NCBI GenBank assembly: GCA_002423285.1
Contig: DIVF01000002.1
Span: forward strand, 24,393-88,392
Source of the DNA: Micavibrio sp. UBA6139
GTDB lineage: Bacteria > Pseudomonadota > Alphaproteobacteria > Micavibrionales > Micavibrionaceae
DNA: 64,000 nt
Reading direction: 5' to 3'
The notes below the pieces were generated by a model. It was not told the origin of the DNA and searched no databases. It worked only from the letters and a program-made list of their open reading frames with translations. Within the stretch, counting starts at the first letter, position 1, and each line of letters begins with the position of its first letter. A program made the position numbers and the translations under genes. Below, piece by piece: positions 59,709 to 64,000 of this stretch.

Positions 59709-59795
59709 GCCCAGATGGCGGAATTGGTAGACGCGCACGGTTCAGGTCCGTGTGGCCGTAAGGTCATGGAAGTTCGAGTCTTCTTCTGGGCACCA
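59709..59795 (+). tRNA. tRNA-Leu (anticodon CAG)
   Basis: An 87-base class II tRNA. The acceptor arms GCCCAGA (59709-59715) and TCTGGGC (59785-59791) pair, with discriminator A and an encoded CCA (59793-59795). The D loop has GGCGGAATTGGTAGACGCG. The anticodon loop TTCAGGT gives CAG at 59743-59745, reading CTG codons. A long variable arm (TGGCCGTAAGGTCATG region) and GTTCGAGTC T-loop complete it. TTGACA at 59639 is a candidate -35. Confidence 0.97.
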
Positions 59796-59811
59796 TTATT
59801 TAAGAAATCTG

Positions 59812-60423
59812 ATGACGATTACATTGCACAAGGGCGATCTGCCAGCCGGTCTATCATTTGGTTCCTCGGTTGCCGTGGACACCGAAGCCATGGGCCTCAA
59901 TAACCTCCGCGATCGTTTGTGCCTGGTGCAACTCTCCGCTGGTGATGGCAATGCCCATCTGGTCCAGTTCGAAGCCGGGCAGTATGACTGCCCCAATCTC
60001 AAAAAACTCCTCGGCGATAACAGCGTGACAAAGATTTTCCACTTTGCCCGTTTTGATGTGTCGATCATCAAACATTATCTTGGCATTGAATGCCGCCCGC
60101 TTTATTGCACCAAAATTGCCTCCACCTTGTCCCGCACCTATACCGACCGCCATTCGCTGCGCGAGTTGTGCCGAGAACTGCTGGGTGTTGAGTTGAACAA
60201 GCAACAACAATCATCCGATTGGGGTCAGGCAACCCTGACCGAAGATCAAAAAATCTACGCCGCCAATGATGTTTTGCACCTGCATGGGTTAAAGGCAAAA
60301 CTGGACGTTATGCTGGCCCGTGAAGGCCGCATGGAACTGGCACAAAGCGTTATTGATTTCATCCCTGTGCGTGCGACACTGGATCTCGAAGGTTGGCCGG
60401 AACTGGATATTTTCGCGCATTGA
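59812..60423 (+). CDS. rnd: Ribonuclease D-type 3'-5' exonuclease, short form
   Basis: A 203-aa DEDDy exonuclease for RNA 3' ends. DxE is in VAVDTEAMGLNNLRDRLCL (Asp23, Glu25), the second Asp in FHFARFDVSIIKH, and YxxxD in YAANDVLHLHGL. HRDC domains present in longer RNase D proteins are absent, as is usual for short alphaproteobacterial homologues. The ATG at 59812 is used because a longer reading frame would begin inside the tRNA gene. It is followed 32 bases later by kdsD. Confidence 0.92.
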   Translation: MTITLHKGDLPAGLSFGSSVAVDTEAMGLNNLRDRLCLVQLSAGDGNAHLVQFEAGQYDCPNLKKLLGDNSVTKIFHFARFDVSIIKHYLGIECRPLYCTKIASTLSRTYTDRHSLRELCRELLGVELNKQQQSSDWGQATLTEDQKIYAANDVLHLHGLKAKLDVMLAREGRMELAQSVIDFIPVRATLDLEGWPELDIFAH

Positions 60424-60455
60424 TCCTCAAAACATTTTGTAAGGACAAGACCGCC

Positions 60456-61472
60456 ATGAACGCCGCACCCCTGCCCCATAACACCGACACGAAGCAAAGC
60501 GCCGCCGATATCGCCAGCGCACGCCGCGTTTTGACCACTGAGATCGCAGGGCTTTCGGCGTTGTCCGAAACGCTGAACGAAGAATTTTCCCGCGCCATCA
60601 ATGTCATCGTTGAAATGAAATCGCGTGTTGGTGGACGTTTGATTGTCGCCGGGATTGGCAAAAGCGGGCATATCTGCCGCAAGCTAGCCGCGACATTGGC
60701 ATCGACCGGTACACCGTCTTATTTCGTCCATCCGGGCGAAGCCAGCCATGGCGATCTAGGCATGGTCACCGAACATGATGTTGTTTTGATGCTGTCCAAT
60801 TCGGGAGAAAACGCCGAATTATCAGACCTGATCCATTTTACCCGCCGTTTTGGCATTCCACTCATTGCCATGACCAGCAAGGCCGAGAGCACATTGGCGC
60901 AGCATGCCGATATTGTTTTGTTGTTGCCAAAAATGCCGGAAGCCTGCCCCAACAACATGGCCCCAACAACATCAACCACGATGATGCTGGCTTTGGGCGA
61001 TGCGATTGCCGTGACGTTACTGGACCGCATGGGCCTGACGCCGGAACAATTCAAAGTGTTCCACCCCGGTGGGAAATTGGGCCAGAAGCTCAAGAAAATT
61101 TCAGAACTGATGCATGGCTATGACGATTTGCCGATCGTTCCGATGAATGCGTTGATGGATCAGGCTTTGCTGGCTCTGTCCGCCCGCAATCTTGGTTCGG
61201 TGATTATTGAAGGGCCAAACAGAACCCTGGCCGGGATCATCACCGATGGTGATTTGAAACGCCATATGGGCCCCGATCTGCTGCAAAAGCCCGTGACTGA
61301 GGTCATGACCACCCACCCCGAAACCATCGACCTGAACGGTCTGGCCGCTGAAGCATTGGATATCATGGTCAACCGCCGCAAAAACCTCATAACCAGCCTT
61401 GTGGTCCTTGATGGGGCAACAATCGTCGGCCTGATCCGCGCTCAAGACTGTTTGCGCGCCGGAATAGCCTAA
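60456..61472 (+). CDS. kdsD: Arabinose-5-phosphate isomerase KdsD/KpsF
   Basis: A 338-aa cytosolic isomerase that interconverts ribulose-5-phosphate and arabinose-5-phosphate, the first step of Kdo synthesis. The N-terminal SIS domain has VAGIGKSGHICRKLAATLAS and LMLSNSGENAELSD-like MLSNSGENAELSDL, and the tandem CBS domains are at about 205-330. AAGGA lies about 10 bases before the ATG. It sits upstream of lptC-lptA-lptB in the same direction, as in many LPS-producing bacteria, and a G-run hairpin separates it from lptC. Confidence 0.94.
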   Translation: MNAAPLPHNTDTKQSAADIASARRVLTTEIAGLSALSETLNEEFSRAINVIVEMKSRVGGRLIVAGIGKSGHICRKLAATLASTGTPSYFVHPGEASHGDLGMVTEHDVVLMLSNSGENAELSDLIHFTRRFGIPLIAMTSKAESTLAQHADIVLLLPKMPEACPNNMAPTTSTTMMLALGDAIAVTLLDRMGLTPEQFKVFHPGGKLGQKLKKISELMHGYDDLPIVPMNALMDQALLALSARNLGSVIIEGPNRTLAGIITDGDLKRHMGPDLLQKPVTEVMTTHPETIDLNGLAAEALDIMVNRRKNLITSLVVLDGATIVGLIRAQDCLRAGIA

Positions 61473-61492
61473 GCAAAAAATTACAGGGGTTT

Positions 61493-61518
61493 GTTAAGGG
61501 GGCAATTGCCCCCTTAAC
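61493..61518. repeat. Solo G-run hairpin between kdsD and lptC
   Basis: GTTAAGGGGGC, AATT, GCCCCCTTAAC: an 11-bp perfect stem. It lies inside what looks like a single operon, so these hairpins are not restricted to operon ends. Confidence 0.72.
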
Positions 61519-61556
61519 CCCCTTGCTCTTTCCCACCCTTAAAGTAAAAATGCTGC

Positions 61557-62237
61557 ATGGATGATGCAACGCCACCGATTGCAGAAGAACGCGATAACCT
61601 GACCCGGTTGTTAAATCTGGGACGGCGGAAGCGTCCGCGTATCAATCGCCGTTATTCGTCCTTTGTGCGCGGGATGCGCCTTGTGTTGCCGCTGACCGCC
61701 TTGGCGATTGTGGCCGTTGTTCTGGCATGGCCGCGCATGGAAGATAATATTGCGCCCGTGCCAAAGGAATCGATTATTCCGCAAGGTGGTGGACGCAACG
61801 AATTGATCAATCCGCATTTTGAAAGCACCACCAATAACCAGCTACCTTATGTGGTTACGGCAGCGCGCGCTGTGCAAAGCCAAAAGGATGAGGCCTTGGT
61901 GTTGCTGCAAAGCCCGGTGGCCGATGTAACGTTGAGCGGCGGCGCATCATTGAACGCAAAATCGGATAACGGTGTCTATCGTCAAGACACCGAAATTCTG
62001 GTTCTGGACGGACATGCCTTTATGCAGCATAGCAGCGGCCATCATTTGAAATCAGACCGCATGAATATTTCAATGAAGGACCAATTGGCATGGTCCGACA
62101 CGCCGGTGGAGGGCGAAGGCCCCTCTGGCACTATTCAGGCGAAAGCCATGAATGCCAATAACGCCACGGGCGTTTTGATCTTCACCGGACCGGCAAAGCT
62201 GGTTCTTACTCAATCCGGCAAAGGACTGAAACCATGA
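61557..62237 (+). CDS. lptC: LPS export component LptC
   Basis: A 226-aa bitopic inner-membrane protein that receives LPS from LptB2FG and passes it to LptA. One N-terminal membrane helix (MRLVLPLTALAIVAVVLAW, about 40-58) precedes a periplasmic beta-jellyroll (NPHFESTTNNQLPYVVTAA; SGHHLKSDRMNISM). The basic N-terminal extension (GRRKRPRINRRYSSF) is common in alphaproteobacterial LptC. It overlaps lptA by 4 bases (ATGA). Confidence 0.92.
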   Translation: MDDATPPIAEERDNLTRLLNLGRRKRPRINRRYSSFVRGMRLVLPLTALAIVAVVLAWPRMEDNIAPVPKESIIPQGGGRNELINPHFESTTNNQLPYVVTAARAVQSQKDEALVLLQSPVADVTLSGGASLNAKSDNGVYRQDTEILVLDGHAFMQHSSGHHLKSDRMNISMKDQLAWSDTPVEGEGPSGTIQAKAMNANNATGVLIFTGPAKLVLTQSGKGLKP

Positions 62238-63046
62238 TGTTGCGCACCCTTTCACTGGCGCTGTTATCGCTGACATTGCTTGGCAATCTGGCCATGGCAC
62301 AGGACAACTCGATTGAAATCACTGCTGATAAGACCTTGGAATGGCACCGCACCAAATTGCAATATGTCGCCAATGGCAATGCCGTTGTGAAACAGGGTTC
62401 GACCACCATCCGCGCCGATAAAGTGACCGCCGATTACCGTGACAGCGCCAAATCGAGCATGGATATTTACCGCATGACCGGTGTAGGAACAGTTTCCATC
62501 GAAGATAAAGACACAACTGCCACCGGAGATCATCTGGTTTATGAACTGGATACCGGCATTGCGACCATGACGGGCAAGGATCTGGTTATGACCTCACCCG
62601 AACAAACCGTCACCGCCACAGAAAAATTTGAATATGAAGTGCAAAAGGGTCAAATGACCGCCTATGGCAATGCCAAGGCGGTGCGCGGCACCGATACGCT
62701 GCATGCCGATACAATCGCAGCCATTTTGGTGAAGGATAAGGACGGGAAAGAATCCCTCGACCGTCTGGATGCCACAGGGAATGTGAAAATCATCACCCCC
62801 AGCGAAATCCTGACCGGGAACAAGGCGACCTATAACACCAAAAGCAACACAGCCGTGGTCACAGGCGCGGTCAAAATCACCCGTGGTCAAAACGTGCTGA
62901 CCGGGGAGCGGGCCGAGATTGACCTGAACACCGATATCAGCCGCCTGTTCGGCAGCTCCATCGAAGATGGTCAGGTTGGCGGGCGCGTCCGGGGCGTTTT
63001 CTATCCTGACAGCAAACCCGCTGACGAAGCAAAAAAACCACAATAA
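62234..63046 (+). CDS. lptA: LPS transport periplasmic protein LptA (OstA domain)
   Basis: A 270-aa periplasmic bridge protein that oligomerises to carry LPS to the outer membrane. The signal peptide (MLRTLSLALLSLTLLGNLAMA) is followed by the OstA fold: EITADKTLEWHRTKLQYVAN, RADKVTADYRDS, VSIEDKDTTATGDHLVY, NTAVVTGAVKITRGQNVLTG. It is longer than E. coli LptA (about 185 aa), as in related alphaproteobacteria. It lies between lptC (coupled) and lptB (57 bases downstream). Confidence 0.92.
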   Translation: MMLRTLSLALLSLTLLGNLAMAQDNSIEITADKTLEWHRTKLQYVANGNAVVKQGSTTIRADKVTADYRDSAKSSMDIYRMTGVGTVSIEDKDTTATGDHLVYELDTGIATMTGKDLVMTSPEQTVTATEKFEYEVQKGQMTAYGNAKAVRGTDTLHADTIAAILVKDKDGKESLDRLDATGNVKIITPSEILTGNKATYNTKSNTAVVTGAVKITRGQNVLTGERAEIDLNTDISRLFGSSIEDGQVGGRVRGVFYPDSKPADEAKKPQ

Positions 63047-63103
63047 AACAGCAAGTTAACCCATTTTGCATCCCCAAGATGCTTCCTGTATAGTCCGGCC
63101 ATA

Positions 63104-63850
63104 ATGAGTACACAGTTGAAATCCATTCCCAAGGGCCTGTCGGTCGAACATTTGTCAAAGGGCTATAAGCGCAGACCTGTCTTGCGCGATGTTTCGCTGA
63201 ACGTGCAACGCGGCGAAGCAGTTGCGCTTTTGGGTCCGAACGGGGCCGGGAAAACCACCTGCTTTTATATTGCCACAGGTTTGATCGCGCCCGATTCCGG
63301 TTCCATCATGCTCGATGGGCAAGACATCACCACCTTGCCGATGTATCGCCGCGCGCGTCTTGGCATTGGCTATCTGCCACAGGAATCATCGATCTTTCGC
63401 GGCCTGAATGTTGAGGATAATGTCCGCGCTGTCTTACAGGCGCAAAACTTGAACCGTGAAGATCAAGAAGCGTTACTGGAAGAACTGTTAAACGAGTTTT
63501 CTGTTTCACACCTGCGCCGCACCCCGGCAATTGCGCTCTCAGGCGGTGAACGCCGCCGCGTGGAGATTGCCCGCGCCTTGGCCAGTCGTCCGCATTTTAT
63601 GCTGCTGGATGAGCCCTTGGCGGGGATTGACCCAATTGCCATTGGTGAAATTCGCACGCTGATTTCGCACCTGAAAACAAAGGGGATTGGTGTATTGATC
63701 ACCGATCATAACGTGCGGGATACGCTCGACATCGTGGACCGCGCCTACATCTTGCATGATGGCCACGTCCTGATGGAAGGCACCCCAGCCGACATCGTCG
63801 CGCACGAAGATGTGCGCCGCGTTTATCTCGGCGAAGGTTTTACTTTGTAA
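63104..63850 (+). CDS. lptB: LPS export ATP-binding protein LptB
   Basis: A 248-aa ABC ATPase that powers LPS extraction through LptF and LptG. Walker A is GPNGAGKTTCFYI, the signature is ALSGGERRRVEIARALAS, and Walker B is FMLLDEPLAGIDP. GIGYLPQESSIFRGLNVEDN is the LptB-specific stretch. The C-terminus DVRRVYLGEGFTL is typical. rpoN, which commonly follows lptB in alphaproteobacteria, is not found; a convergent gene lies 7 bases away. Confidence 0.95.
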   Translation: MSTQLKSIPKGLSVEHLSKGYKRRPVLRDVSLNVQRGEAVALLGPNGAGKTTCFYIATGLIAPDSGSIMLDGQDITTLPMYRRARLGIGYLPQESSIFRGLNVEDNVRAVLQAQNLNREDQEALLEELLNEFSVSHLRRTPAIALSGGERRRVEIARALASRPHFMLLDEPLAGIDPIAIGEIRTLISHLKTKGIGVLITDHNVRDTLDIVDRAYILHDGHVLMEGTPADIVAHEDVRRVYLGEGFTL

Positions 63851-63857
63851 ACTGATC

Positions 63858-64000
63858 TTATCTTATGTTCGGCCGAGCACATTCTGCTTTGGCACGCTCA
63901 ATCATTTCCGGCAGGAATTTTTTTCCGACCATCTTATCGATGAGCGATTCATCTTTTCCGAAGAGAAAGCTCAAGTGGTCAACCCCCATTTTAGAGTCCA
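63858..64000 (-). CDS. C-terminal end of unknown protein (partial)
   Basis: The reverse strand is open from the window edge to a TAA at 63858. The visible 46 residues begin DSKMGVDHLSFLFGKDESLI and end KAECARPNIR. They are predicted helical and charged. No family can be recognised from this fragment. It converges with lptB at a 7-base gap. Confidence 0.5.
   Translation of the reverse strand, partial: DSKMGVDHLSFLFGKDESLIDKMVGKKFLPEMIERAKAECARPNIR

Noticed and set aside
59752..59811. Upstream extension of rnd into the tRNA-Leu gene
   Set aside because: The extra codons are tRNA sequence; the family start is at 59812.
1..64000. CRISPR array, rRNA operon, transposase or integrase
   Set aside because: No direct repeats with regular spacers, no rRNA-like sequence and no mobile-element enzyme motifs were seen.

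Overview
The window reads as chromosomal DNA of a free-living, Gram-negative alphaproteobacterium. It carries lipopolysaccharide export genes (lptF/lptG, lptC/lptA/lptB, kdsD), lipid-asymmetry genes (mlaA, mlaC), lolA, a short RNase D, a CycM-like membrane cytochrome c and PutA without an obvious N-terminal DNA-binding domain. The genus cannot be fixed from sequence alone. The mixture, including several DotA/TraY-type proteins, would fit a Micavibrio-like or related deep-branching lineage, but that is inference. Coding density is high and most genes are core functions. No rRNA, CRISPR array, transposase or integrase was seen. One tRNA (Leu, anticodon CAG) is present.

Layout. 1-7.4 kb: a DsbD/ScsB-type reductase cut by the window edge, a redoxin, a PAS histidine kinase, an SDR enzyme, a GST and a YceI protein. 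7.6-16.5 kb: a large exported LysM/subtilase-like protein, cytochrome b561, uppP, a HAD hydrolase overlapping rsmD tail to tail, rluB, tadA and a cNMP-EAL phosphodiesterase. 16.5-26.3 kb: putA, xseA, a patch of unrecognised genes (21.3-24.1 kb), ettA and a small protein. 26.4-35.1 kb: three consecutive DotA/TraY-family inner-membrane proteins with no other type IV secretion gene nearby. 35.2-45.1 kb: mlaC, mlaA, lptG-lptF, then pepA, earP, efp, a second pepA and holC. 45.2-50.3 kb: cytochrome c, pheA, two small genes and ftsK. 50.3-52.0 kb: a compositionally AT-richer pair, a NucS-like nuclease and DinD. 52.1-59.6 kb: alcohol dehydrogenase, a CPA2-type antiporter, lolA, a flavin reductase, recR and regulators. 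59.7-63.9 kb: tRNA-Leu, rnd, kdsD, lptC-lptA-lptB, and the end of a convergent gene.

How parts work together. kdsD makes arabinose-5-phosphate for Kdo; LptB/F/G/C/A extract and carry LPS; MlaA/MlaC keep the outer membrane free of surface phospholipid; LolA carries lipoproteins; UppP recycles the undecaprenyl carrier. EarP is predicted to rhamnosylate Arg32 of the EF-P encoded immediately downstream, and EttA is another ribosome-acting factor.

Intergenic DNA is unusual. At least three copies of a nested-palindrome element (G-run hairpin, a 15-16 bp inverted repeat, G-run hairpin), five further solo G-run hairpins just after stop codons, and three TGTCATCCCCG-type palindromes lie between genes. 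The best candidates for something undescribed are the orphan DotA/TraY trio and this repeat family.
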